Position numbers and translations under genes: made by a program
Part shown: positions 26,001 to 35,779 of the stretch, in pieces
Position numbering within the stretch: the stretch's first letter is position 1
Layout: the number at the start of each line of letters is the position of its first letter
Assembly: GCA_022575985.1 (NCBI GenBank)
Contig: JAKSXM010000002.1
Span: 18,463,001-18,527,000 of the forward strand
Length of the DNA stretch: 64,000 nucleotides
Direction: 5' to 3'
Origin: Anagrus nilaparvatae
Taxonomy: Eukaryota > Arthropoda > Insecta > Hymenoptera > Mymaridae
The notes under the pieces: model-generated
What the model saw: the letters and a program-made list of their open reading frames with translations, nothing else
The model's database searches: none
Told to the model about the DNA's origin: nothing

Positions 26001-27435
26001 ATACCAAAAGATGATACTGCAAGATTTTATAGGCTTTTTGATATTATGTTTACAAATTGTCAATTAATTAGCTTATAAGAATACACACATTGGTATTTCA
26101 TTTTTTTGTATCTATTTTTGATGCACGTTGTATTTTTTAGATTTTAAGACTAATGAATATTAAACTTTCTTTTTATAATGTGTAGCTAACGAGGGTACGA
26201 GTTGTATCTGCTGGATCTTGACTCAATTTGGAAGAGCGTTTTCTTATGTTGAAAAAACATTAACACCTCTCGTTTGGTCTCATAGGCTTTCTGAGCCTAC
26301 AACAGCTAGCCTATCCCTATCCACCTTTTAAGGGTAGTAAATATAGCACCAAAATGAATGAGACCTAAATTAATACAAAGTTTACTTAAATTAAAATAAA
26401 AAATATTATTTTCAAACATTTTTCAATAAAATTGGATACTTTTTTCATTGATTTTTCCAAAAATTTCCTAATAATGCCTGACCTACCCCTTTCACTCCCG
26501 TTTTTAGGGTATATTTATGGGTTGTAGGTAAAAACTAATGTCAGATTCTAAAAGAGTATGAAATTTTACTATAGGGATGAACTTTTTAGCCACGTATCTA
26601 CAAAAGAATATATAGTATTTATTTTTGTTCACTTCCAAAACTCTTCGCCCCGGCGTTAATGAGTTAAGTCCATTTAAACCCCACTAAAAACCGTAATCTT
26701 GCCAAATCTTATACATGTAAAATTTTTATTATGAAACCACTTAATATTACGATTTGCTTTTATTAGAAATAATTTGAATCTCAATACTAAATCAACGAAG
26801 ACAGTTTTATCCAACATTTTGAAAATAACTTCCACTTCAATGTATGTAAAAAACTATGCAAAAAAAGTATAAAACTATGCAATTATTATTTTTTTCATCT
26901 TAAGAAAGATGATTAAAATTTGGTAACTTGATATCGACATTCGAAAAAAAAAAATAAATAAAAAAATTAAATTGAATTTCTAAGACCTTTTGAAGACTTT
27001 TAATCATCTTAGGAGGCCTTTAGAGGCCATTTAAGAGCTTTTAGGTAGTGCGAGTCCATGCGAGGCCTATAGCAAGTCCGAAAGAGACCCTGAGAGTCCG
27101 TGCGAGGCTACGCTAGAAGAGGCCGTACGGTATCGCGAGTGAGCGGCCCCTCGGAAATAAGCAAAAATCGTTAAAAACAAAATATTTATTGTAGAAAATT
27201 ATTTTTTTATTATTTTCTTATTTATAAAAATAAGAATGTTAAATAAAAATATAACGATCAGAATGGAAAAAATAATTTTCTACATTAAATTTTAAATTGG
27301 AACGTGAAAATAGTATTTAATACTTTTTTCAAATTAAGAAAAATTTCCATTTTTTCTTATAATTTAAAAAAAATATTTATTTTATAATGCAACTCTTTAA
27401 AAACATTAAGTGTTTTGCGTTGGTTGATGGTTGTG
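20081..27435. other. Long gene-free stretch
   Basis: No intact gene is recognised. Noted items are a tRNA-like patch at 21229-21297 and a short G run at about 21421. 22690-22960 is a slightly GC-richer block without a convincing frame. There is a strongly T-skewed block at 22980-23880 and a GC-rich patch at 27010-27145. Open frames at 22467-22730, 22856-23182, 24361-24603 and 25254-25541 lack domains and are low complexity. Confidence 0.5.
21229..21297 (+). repeat. tRNA-like / possible SINE head
   Basis: The ends AATAGAG and CTCTATT could pair as a 7-bp acceptor-like stem. A TAGTCCATGG patch resembles an A box and GGTTCGCCTC resembles a B box, at a plausible spacing of about 38 bases. The T arm does not fold well, so it is not a functional tRNA. 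A tRNA-derived SINE head is the best guess, on weak evidence. Confidence 0.3.
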
Positions 27436-27555
27436 AAACTTACAGAAATTCTGGAGAACACAATCAGATATAATGTTATAATTGAAAACCTATTATAGTG
27501 TTTTTAATTCTAACTTTTTATGATAATACAATAATTGTGTTTTTAAATTTAAGTT
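27436..27555 (-). pseudogene. Ruined copy of the secreted kinase: signal-peptide exon and proximal promoter
   Basis: On the minus strand this stretch aligns with the start region of the intact kinase gene (34921-35040). The shared order is a 'gtaagt' donor, CTCCAGAATTTCT versus TTCCAGCTTTTCT at the exon end, then TCTGATTG and TTTTCAATTAT, and upstream a matching run of AT-rich promoter. The start ATG has become ATA and the exon carries about five extra bases, so it cannot encode the signal peptide. No kinase-domain exon is found downstream. The copy continues at 30980-31255 beyond an inserted transposon. The alignment was made by eye; the interpretation as a tandem duplicate is strong. Confidence 0.72.
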
Positions 27556-30500
27556 TATATATGAGTCTTTCTTTGCCAAAACAGCAATGTTGGGCAGGTC
27601 GGATCATCGGATCGGCCTCAAATTTTTCCCATGTTTTTATAACATAAAGATAGGAAAATCCTGAAATTTTTAGCCTTCTAGGTCTTAAACAGCCCAAGTT
27701 ATGGCCAATCAAACTCATTAGGCGGCTCTCGACCAGCGTTAGTGCTTTTCGGGAAAATGGTTAAAAATCATAAATATAAGCTTGAAAAAAAATTCTGAAA
27801 GAGTATATATGTTAGGAAACCTTCAGTAAATTCATTTCTGCCATTAGTTTTTCGGAAAAACCCCGGGAAATTCCGGAAAGTGGGAAAATGTGTTTTAAGA
27901 AACATCGCAATATCTCATTTTCCGCCATTTTTTTTTTGAAAATTTTTTTTTAAATTTTTTTCAACCGAAATCCCATCGAAATGTATGAAAAAAAATTTTG
28001 ATTTCGGCCATTAAGGTCGATTTTAGCCTGTTTTAGAACAATTTCACATTTTCAATACTTCTTTATTTAATTTTCCGTAAGGGGTTAAAATAACTGAATT
28101 TTTTGCTTTCAGAATCGAATAGCCAGGGAAAAAGTAGTCCTAAATAAAAAAAAAAATTACTATTTTCGATGAAAATTAACCAAGTTATGGTCAAGTAAAG
28201 ATACTGTCAAAAACTACCAATTTTATACTAATTCCAATTTTAGGCTCTAAAACGACATTAAAACTTGAAAAATGCATAACTCGCTTAAATTTTATCGTAA
28301 AAAGAAAAGTTTTGGGTTATTATCGAGTGTTTTTTCCTTGGCTATTCGTTTATCTAATAAAAAAATTAGTGCAGTCGTTAAAAAGTTTTTTTTTTTTTGT
28401 AAAAAACTAAAAAAAATAAATTTCTGTCAATAAAATTAATTTTTTTATTGGATAAACGAATAGCCAAAGAAAAAACACTCGATAATAATCCAAAACTTTT
28501 CTTTTTACGATAAAATTTAAGCGAGTTATGCATTTTTCAAGTTTTAATGTCGTTTTAGAGCCTAAAATTGGAATTAGTATAAAATTGGTAGTTTTTGACA
28601 GTATCTTTACTTGACCATAACTTGGTTAATTTTCATCGAAAATAGTAATTTTTTTTTTTATTTAGGACTACTTTTTCCCTGGCTATTCGATTCTGAAAGC
28701 AAAAAATTCAGTTATTTTAACCCCTTACGGAAAATTAAATAAAGAAGTATTGAAAATGTGAAATTGTTCTAAAACAGGCTAAAATCGACCTTAATGGCCG
28801 AAATCAAAATTTGTTTTCGTACAGATCGATGGGATTTCGGTTGAAAAAAATTTTGAAAAAAAAATTTTCAAAAAAAAAATGGCGGAAAATGAGATATTGC
28901 GATGTTTCTTAAAACACATTTTCCCATTTTCCGGAATTTCCCGGGGTTTTTCCGAAAAACTAATGGCAGAAATGGATTTACTGAAGGTTTCCTAACATAT
29001 ATACTCTTTCAGAATTTTTTTAAAGCTTATATTTATGATTTTTAACCATTTTCCCGAAAAGCACTAACGCTGGTCGAGAGCCGCCTAATGAGTTTGATTG
29101 GCCATAATACTCCAGTCAAAATACGGGGGGGGGTTGTATTTTTACTGGCGAACATGAGATTTGCTTTCCTATACGTTTTTTGGGTCGCTGAATCCGAAAA
29201 TTGGGGTCATTTCGTAAAGAAATGGGGGCTTCACCCTTAAATTTGCAAAAAACTACCCCAAAATGGGGTGTTTTTTACATAGTTGCAATTTGAGCGCTCA
29301 GATTGGCACCATACGGGTTTTTTGGGTCGCTGATCAAGAATTTCGACTCATTTTTCATAAATAATTAAAATTTCACCCCTAAATTGGCTAAAATTCCCCC
29401 GAAAAGGGGGTGTTTTTGCTATTTTCGCACTTTGAGCAACCAGGATATGTCCATATAGGTTTTTTGGGTCGCTGATTAAGAATTTAGACTTATTTTTCAT
29501 AAATAATTAAAATTTCACCCCTAAATTGGCTAAAACTACCCCCGAAAAGGGGGTGTTTTTGATATTTTCGCACTTTGAGCAACCAGGATATGTCCATAGA
29601 GGTTTTTTGGGTCGCTGATTAAGAATTTCGACTTATTTTTCATAAGCATTCAATATTTCACCCTTAAAATAGCTAAAACTACCCCTGAAAGGGGTGTTCT
29701 TGCTATTTGGGCACTTTGAGCAACCAGGATATGTCCATATAGGTTTTTCGGGTCGCTAATAAAGAATTTCGACTTATTTTTCATAAGTATTCAATATTTC
29801 ACCCTTAAAATAGCTAAAACTACCCCTGAAAGGAGTGTTTTTGCTATTTGGGCACTTTGAGCAACCAGGATATGTCCATATAGGTTTTTCGGGTCGCTAA
29901 TCAAGAATTTCGACTTATTTTTCATAAATATTCAATATTTCACCCTTAAAATAGCTAAAGAAAAATAAGTCAAAATTCTTGATTACTGACCCAAAAAACC
30001 TGGATGGACATATCCTGGATGCACAAAGTGTGAAAATAGCAAAAACACCCCTTTTGGGGGTAGTTTTAGCTATTTTAAGGGTAAAATATTGAATATTTAT
30101 GAAAACAAAGTAAAAATTCTTGATTAGCGACCCAAAAAACCTGTATGGACATATCCTGGTTGCTCAAAGTGCCCAAATAGCAAAAACACCCCTTTTGGGG
30201 GTAGTTTTAGCTATTTTAAGGGTGAAATATTGAATATTTATGAAAAATAAGTCGAAATTCTTGATTAGCGACCCGAAAAACCTATATGGACATATCCTGG
30301 TTGCTCAAAGTGCCTGAATAGCAAAAACACCCCTTTTAGGGGGTAGTTTTAGCCAATTTAGGGGTGAAATTTTAATTATTTATGAAAAATAAGTCGAAAT
30401 TCTTAATCAGCGACCCAAGAAACCTATATGGACATATCCTGGTTGCTCAAAGTGCGAAAATAGCAAAAACACCCCCTTTTGGGGGGAATTTTAGCCAATT

Positions 30501-30979
30501 TAGGGGTGAAATTTTAATTATTTATGAAAAATGAGTCGAAATTCTTGATCAGCGACCCAAAAAACCCGTAAGGTGCCAATCTGAGCGCTCAAATTGCAAC
30601 TATGTAAAAAACACCCCATTTTGGGGTAGTTTTTTGCAAATTTAAGGGTGAAGCCCCCATTTCTTTACGAAATGACCCCGATTTTCGGATTCAGCGACCC
30701 AAAAAACGTCTAGGAAAGCAAATCTCATGTTCGCCAGTAAAAATACAACCAAACCCGTATTTTGACTGGAGTATAACTCGGGCTGTTTAAAACCTAGAAG
30801 GCTAAAAATTTCAGGATTTTCCTATCTTTATTTTTTTTTAATAAATCTAAGAATTTATCGTTCGTTATATTTTTTTTCCTATCTTTATGTTATAAAAACA
30901 TGGAAAAAATTTGAGGCCGATCCGATGACCTGACCTGCCCACCATTGCTGTTTTGGCAAAGAAAGAATCATATCATAAA
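27556..30979. mobile_element. Foldback transposon inserted in the kinase-copy promoter, itself interrupted
   Basis: The termini are ATATGAGTCTTTCTTTGCC on the left and its near-perfect reverse complement on the right (ending about 30976). The arms pair over roughly 830 bp (27560-28390 with 28445-29107 plus 30774-30972). The right arm is split by the nested element at 29108-30773. Without it the element is about 1.76 kb. The right arm also has a small duplication, 'tcctatcttta' twice at about 30822-30890. No transposase is seen. It shares its terminal ATATGAG and interior phrases (ccaagttat, tcgatgaaa, gcataa-tcgctt) with the palindrome at 51829-52981, so both belong to one family. Confidence 0.85.
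29108..30773. mobile_element. Nested 1.67-kb palindromic element with TAA target duplication
   Basis: Perfect termini TACTCCAGTCAAAATACGG and its reverse complement are bounded by TAA (29105-29107 and 30774-30776). Removing the element and one TAA restores ggccataact-gggctg. That matches the paralogous left arm of the host element at about 27690-27710, which proves an insertion. Each arm contains six tandem units of about 141-143 bp, marked by GGGTCGCTGAT at about 29182, 29324, 29466, 29609, 29750 and 29891 and by the inverted form from 29984 to 30700. The 3-bp TWA duplication suggests a PIF/Harbinger-type MITE (inference). Relatives lie at 7940-8040, 11430-11520, 44650-45290, 56740-56990 and 61350-61860. 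Confidence 0.88.
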
Positions 30980-31255
30980 ATTGAAAAAAAAAAGGAAAAA
31001 TATTTAAACATCCTAACAATATATATTTAATTAGGTGTGTTATTTTTTGATTCAGCTTAATTTCGTAACTAAATTTTTAAAATATTTGTTTTAGAAAAAG
31101 AACTCATAAGAAAAAAAAATTAATTTTATAATGTAAACATATAAAATTAATAAAAAAAAATAAAATTTTATAAATTTTAATAATATAAAAGAATATTTTA
31201 ATTTTTGCTTGTACAAAATTTGGGTATTTTATCAAAATTTAAAATAAACTAGTTT
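30980..31255 (-). pseudogene. Distal half of the duplicated kinase promoter
   Basis: This block matches 35060-35290, upstream of the intact kinase gene, in the same order and orientation. Shared phrases are 'atttaattaggtgt', 'cttaatttcgtaactaaatt', 'ttaaaatattt', 'ttttgcttgtacaaaattt' versus 'tttatttgtacaaaattt', and 'gggtatttt'. Together with 27436-27555 it forms the 5' half of a duplicated gene split by the transposon at 27556-30979. Homology fades at about 31255 and 35290. Confidence 0.75.
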
Positions 31256-32465
31256 TTTCCTGTACTCATAGTTAAATATTATTTAAATAAATAATTGTCT
31301 TTTGAAATCAAAAACTTGTGAAACAGAAAAAAATAGTGATACACAGCACTACAAAATAAAAAATTTCGTTACCTTATATTCTAACTAAGGTTTTCGTACG
31401 TATTTTAGGTGTGTATTGGCTATTTTGACATTTGACAACTCTAGTCAGAATATCAGGTCACGATTTTTTTTTCTGGGGCTGTGTAATTTAATTAAATAGT
31501 TTTTGGCTACTAAAAGCTAGAATATATAGATTTTCGCTACCATTTAAAATTATTGATTCATAATTACATTGTAATCAAATCGTCATTTATTTTAATAATA
31601 CCTAAATTATAAGAAATAATATTATTTTTTTCTCAAAATTAGCAAAATATGGAAATGATTAAAAAAATATTGCTAATTTTACCCATTTTTGATACGGAAT
31701 ATTACAAAGCATTAATTCAGTGTCCCATAAACAAAAAGGCTGAAAAGTTACAGAATTTTCGCTTTCTGGAACTTTTCTGGAAAAAATTTGGTTACAAAGG
31801 TCTGAAATGGTTTTTTTCTTTTTAACCAATCAACGCCTAATCGACACATACAAGCCGTATATAAATTTTTTTTAAATGATAAAATCAATAGTTTGGGCTA
31901 AAAAAGTTATTTAATAGGTATAATTGGGGCTGCTTTTTTCATTTCCGAAATTTTTTTCTTCACAGTTACCTTAATTGGTAACTGTGAACAAAAAATATCT
32001 AAAGGCATCTGATTCTTTAAAAAGGACTATTAACAAACAAAAAAAAATTAATATATATATAAATTTGACATTATTATTCCTCTTAGATGGGGAGTAAGGC
32101 GGTGGTATTATAGCATAATAGAAAAAATTAATATTTTGAAATTAAGTGGAATAATACACTAAATCCCTAAAACTAAATTATTTTAAGTCTATTTAACCCC
32201 CTGAAAAACGTTAAATATTAACCTACCCTTTTAAAAACGTTAATTTTTTACCCCCCCCCCCTTCTTTTTGGATCCTATCTACTAACTACCTTTCCCTCTT
32301 AACATGACCCATAAAAAAACAATAAATTTTTTTGATATTGAAAATTTATCGAAGATTTTTAATTATTGAATGGCCGGTATGGGATACAAATGAGTCACAA
32401 ATATGTGTACCTACTTACGCAATGCAACATCAAATTTATTTTAGTATACAGCTGATATTAATTAG
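31256..32465. other. Gene-free AT-rich stretch
   Basis: No gene is recognised. A 12-bp perfect stem, TTCACAGTTACC / GGTAACTGTGAA, separated by ttaatt, sits at about 31961-31991. A C run lies near 32251. Confidence 0.55.
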
Positions 32466-33690
32466 TAATATGATGGGAATAAAATAGAGAAAAATTGTCT
32501 ATCTTTGAACACAAAGAAAACCCAGGCCATAATATTTGGATCCATGATTTTTTCAAGTTTTACTCGAGTTTAGTGAATAGAAAAATAATAATAATTTGAC
32601 CTTTTATCGAGTACAATTTAATTTATTCATTCATTAATGAATAAATAAATTCATTAATGAATAAATAAATTAAATTGTACTCGATAAAAGGTCAAATTAT
32701 TATTATTTTTCTATATTTGGATCCAGTTCTATACTCAAATTATTTAAGGATTTGGATATACCCGACATTACTGTCAGTTACAAGGGTGACCGTGTTCCAT
32801 TTCTCAACGAAATTAACAATCTTGGAGTGGTATTAGACAACATATTGTCGTGGTGCTCCCAAGTGAAAGAGGTTACTAAAAAAGTCAACAGAGCGTTATA
32901 TGGACTCAAAATCATCAGACCCTGTACCTCATTACCTCTTCGCAAACGTCTTATTGAATCATTAGTCCTACCCCACTTCGACTATTGCAATGTAGTTTAT
33001 GCTGATGTTTCAAACAAACTAAATCAAATACATGTAATAGGTACATATACGGTATTCGCCGCTCTGAACGCATAACTTCATTCAGAAAGAAATTAAATTG
33101 GATGAGCAACACAACCCGTGCAGGTTACTTCGCATTCCTAATCATGTACAGGATTGTTCGGACGAAAGAGCCCCCAATTCTTTCATTGTTGTTTAATCCA
33201 TTCATTACAGACAGACCAACCCGTGGTCCTAGAAAGGACTTACTTATTCCATCGTCGTTAACTAATTGGGGCCTTAATTCATTTCAAATATATTATGCTC
33301 AGTTTTGGAATTCCATGCCTCCTTGTATCCGTGATTTGCCTACGTACTCACGCTTTAAGAAGAGCATCAACTTTACTTGCTCAAAAATGACTTCAAGTAG
33401 TTGTTTAGCAGCAGGACGAGTTATCTACTTGATTTTATTAATTAATCTAATTAAATAATTTATCCCACTAATTATATTGACTGATATATTCATTGGCCTG
33501 ATTATGCTTATTGACTCTTATTTACTTTTGACTTTTATTTACTAATAATTATTGTTAAATTTTATTTACTAATAATATATTGTTAAATTTTCTATTTTAT
33601 TTTTTTATTGTATGTTATCTTTGTATAATTTTTTGTGATGGCAAATAAAAAGATAATAATAATAATAATAATAATAATAAAATATTACTA
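32466..33690 (+). mobile_element. 5'-truncated, frameshifted non-LTR retrotransposon (reverse transcriptase C-terminus)
   Basis: The plus strand encodes the end of a CR1/Jockey-type reverse transcriptase. NCLSLNTKKTQAIIFGS (32507-32543) is followed, after a hairpin insertion, by SSILKLFKDLDIPDIT and then LGVVLDNILSWCSQVKEV (about 32821-32875). VLPHFDYCNVVY is at about 32967-33002. A frameshift at about 33035 moves the reading to RYIYGIRRSERITSF, LNWMSNTTRAGYFAFLIMYR, TDRPTRGPRKDL and LNSFQIYYAQFWNSMPP, ending with a stop near 33456. The 3' end is a TAA/ATA microsatellite tail (33657-33681), typical of these elements. The 5' truncation, frameshift and insertion mean it is inactive. Confidence 0.88.
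32532..32724. mobile_element. 169-bp hairpin insertion with 12-bp target duplication
   Basis: ATATTTGGATCC occurs at 32532-32543 and again at 32713-32724. Between them, 32579-32711 is a strong hairpin (agaaaaataataataatttg and its reverse complement at the other end), preceded by about 35 bases of unpaired sequence. Deleting the insert and one 12-mer restores the reverse-transcriptase reading frame (IIFGS joined to SSIL), so the target duplication is certain. Confidence 0.88.
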
Positions 33691-33874
33691 TTTATTTTTA
33701 CTGTTTTTTCAAAAATAATATTTATTTAAATTATAATTAATCGTATAAATTGTACAATAGAAAAATAATTATGGTAAACAAATGTTTAGTTTAAAAAGCA
33801 ATAAATTTTTTTTTTTTTTGGTAATAAAATAAAAATTTTTTTCACAATTATCAGTTTTAAAATCTTTATGTTAA

Positions 33875-34971
33875 TTAACTATAACAAGCCAATAACGATG
33901 AAATGGGTATTCTCTTGGATGGTTCATAACTGAAACAATTACTTAAATGTTTTCTCAGTTTTTCACCAGGAACATGTAAAACTTCTGGAATTCCTCTATG
34001 ACTAAATATATTCATTGTATCTTCAAATCTTGTTAAAACCGTTCCCCAAACTGGGCCTCCTTTATATAATTCTACTATTGTGCATGCAGTTGACCATACA
34101 TCAGAAGCTTTACTTGCTTGTCTTCCTTTCATAAGAATTTCAGGCGCAATGTAAGAAGGTGTACCTTTTGCAGGACCAGCTATAGTTTGTTGTATTAGTC
34201 TATTACTTTTATTTGGAATGTAATTTAAATTCACTGCTCTAGAGAAACCCCTTGATTCATCATTCTGTACATCTCTGCTGTAACCAAGATCTATTATTTT
34301 AACCATTCCCTGAGAATTGACTAATATGTTCTCTGGTTTTATATCTTGATGAATGATATCATTTGAATGCAGGTGAGCAACACCTTTGAGAATTTGCTTA
34401 GCAATTGAGTGTTTGTAATTAGAATAAGCGGAGTTTGTGCGTGGATTCATTATAATATTAAATAATGTGTCACCACTGAATAATTCCATTACTAAATATA
34501 ATTCTCGTTGAGTTGGGTACACGCCATATAATTTTATAACATTATCATGGTTAGCCTTTTTTAAATTTGCCATTTCTCTTAAAACAAATCTATTAGGTCC
34601 TTCAGGACCAATTGGAACTACTTTTATTGCTACTGTGCAGCCTTTTAGGAACCCATGATGAACAGTACCCTGGCCACCTTGTCCCAATACAATTTGGGAT
34701 AATAGAATATCATTTCTATCAATTATAGGTATATTCAAAACTCTTATGGAATTTGTTATTTCAGTTATGGTTTGTGGCCGTCCTTCTACGCAGTAGCCAG
34801 GTTTTCCATCGAAAATCTGAAAAATATATTGAGCAATTAGTACTACATTTTATTAGGTATCTATAGTTTTTAAAATTTAATTAAAAATGCTTTATCTGAT
34901 TGATAAAAATTATTATTAAAACTTACAGAAAAGCTGGAAAACGCAATCAGACATAAAATAATTGAAAGCAT
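33875..34971 (-). CDS. Predicted secreted Ser/Thr protein kinase (2 exons)
   Basis: Exon 1 is 34971-34927 and exon 2 is 34816-33875. The 110-bp GT-AG intron is phase 0 and directly follows a 15-residue hydrophobic leader, MLSIILCLIAFSSFS. The product is 328 aa. After a short linker (IFDGKPGYCVEGRP...) a single kinase domain spans about 50-325. It has a Gly loop GQGGQG (60-65), VAIK with K80, a C-helix Glu at E96, the catalytic loop HQDIKPEN (H171, D173, K175, N178), DLG with D191, and GTPSYIAPE. All residues needed for catalysis are present. The HRD Arg is Gln, so it is a non-RD kinase, and DFG is DLG. The overall look is STE/TKL-like, with no transmembrane segment or ER-retention signal. The leader predicts secretion or luminal location, which is unusual for this fold and would suit a venom, salivary or other effector role; that role is inference. 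The ruined tandem copy of its 5' end is at 27436-31255. Confidence 0.9.
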
Positions 34972-35290
34972 TGTAGTGTCTTGAATTAGATTTTTTATGA
35001 CTATAAAATAATTATTTTCAATTTCAACCTTATATACCTATAAATCCCACCATGCTATAAATATAGAGAAAAAATTTGGAAAATATTTATACATCTTAAT
35101 TAAATTTTGTTTCACAATAGATATTTAATTAGGTGTTTAATTTTTTTTTATCCACTTAATTTCGTAACTAAATTCTTAAAATATTTGAAAAAATAAAATT
35201 TTAAATTTATTATAATATAAAAGTATATTTTTATTCGTTTTTATTTGTACAAAATTTGGGTATTTTTTGAAATTTGAATGAAAATTTCGT
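34972..35290 (-). promoter_or_regulatory. Kinase promoter with TATA box
   Basis: On the minus strand TATATAAGG occurs at 35036-35028, about 60 bases before the ATG at 34971. This would give a 5' UTR of about 30 bases. The whole block up to about 35290 is conserved in the duplicated copy (27500-27555 plus 30980-31255), which marks the extent of the duplicated unit upstream. Confidence 0.55.
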
Positions 35291-35683
35291 GTATTTAGTT
35301 ATAATTAATATTTTATATAAAGTACAGTGTTTACTTTAATTTAAAATAGATTCTATACTTAGAATTTATTTAATTAATTTAAAAAACAAAAAATATTTAT
35401 TATTATCGAGTATTTTATTAATTAACTATTTTTTTTTCTTTTATTTAAATTGTTTTATTAATTTTTTACCAAGAATAAATATTGTATTTTATAATTAGAA
35501 ACTTTTAAACAAGAAAAAAATACTGGCAAATTCCGCTATACTATTCCGAAATACAAATAAAAATTATTTTGTTTTCTCATAGAGGAAACATTGTTTTAGG
35601 TGAAATTTGGATTTCTGATTTTTTGACATATAAGCACATTTTGAGACCTTAGGAAGCTAAAAAACCGATTTTAAAAAAAGTCT

Positions 35684-35708
35684 CTGTGTGTGTGTGTGTG
35701 TGTGTGTA
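35684..35708. repeat. (TG)n microsatellite
   Basis: An uninterrupted TG run of about 12 repeats, followed by tatgagtgcgt. It lies at the outer edge of the inverted-repeat element that follows. Confidence 0.9.
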
Positions 35709-35779
35709 TGAGTGCGTATTTATGTCTGTATGTATGACTGTAACCGGTGATATTTAACAACATTAAGACCTAATTTTAT

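Noticed and set aside
29160..30720. Regularly spaced repeats considered as a CRISPR array
   Set aside because: The units are homologous over their full 141 bp, with no unique spacers. They are arranged as an inverted pair inside a transposon, and the genome is eukaryotic.
34736..34738. Internal start for the kinase just before NIPIIDR
   Set aside because: The codon there is TTG (Leu). The frame is open upstream to a clean splice acceptor and a leader exon with ATG, donor and TATA box.
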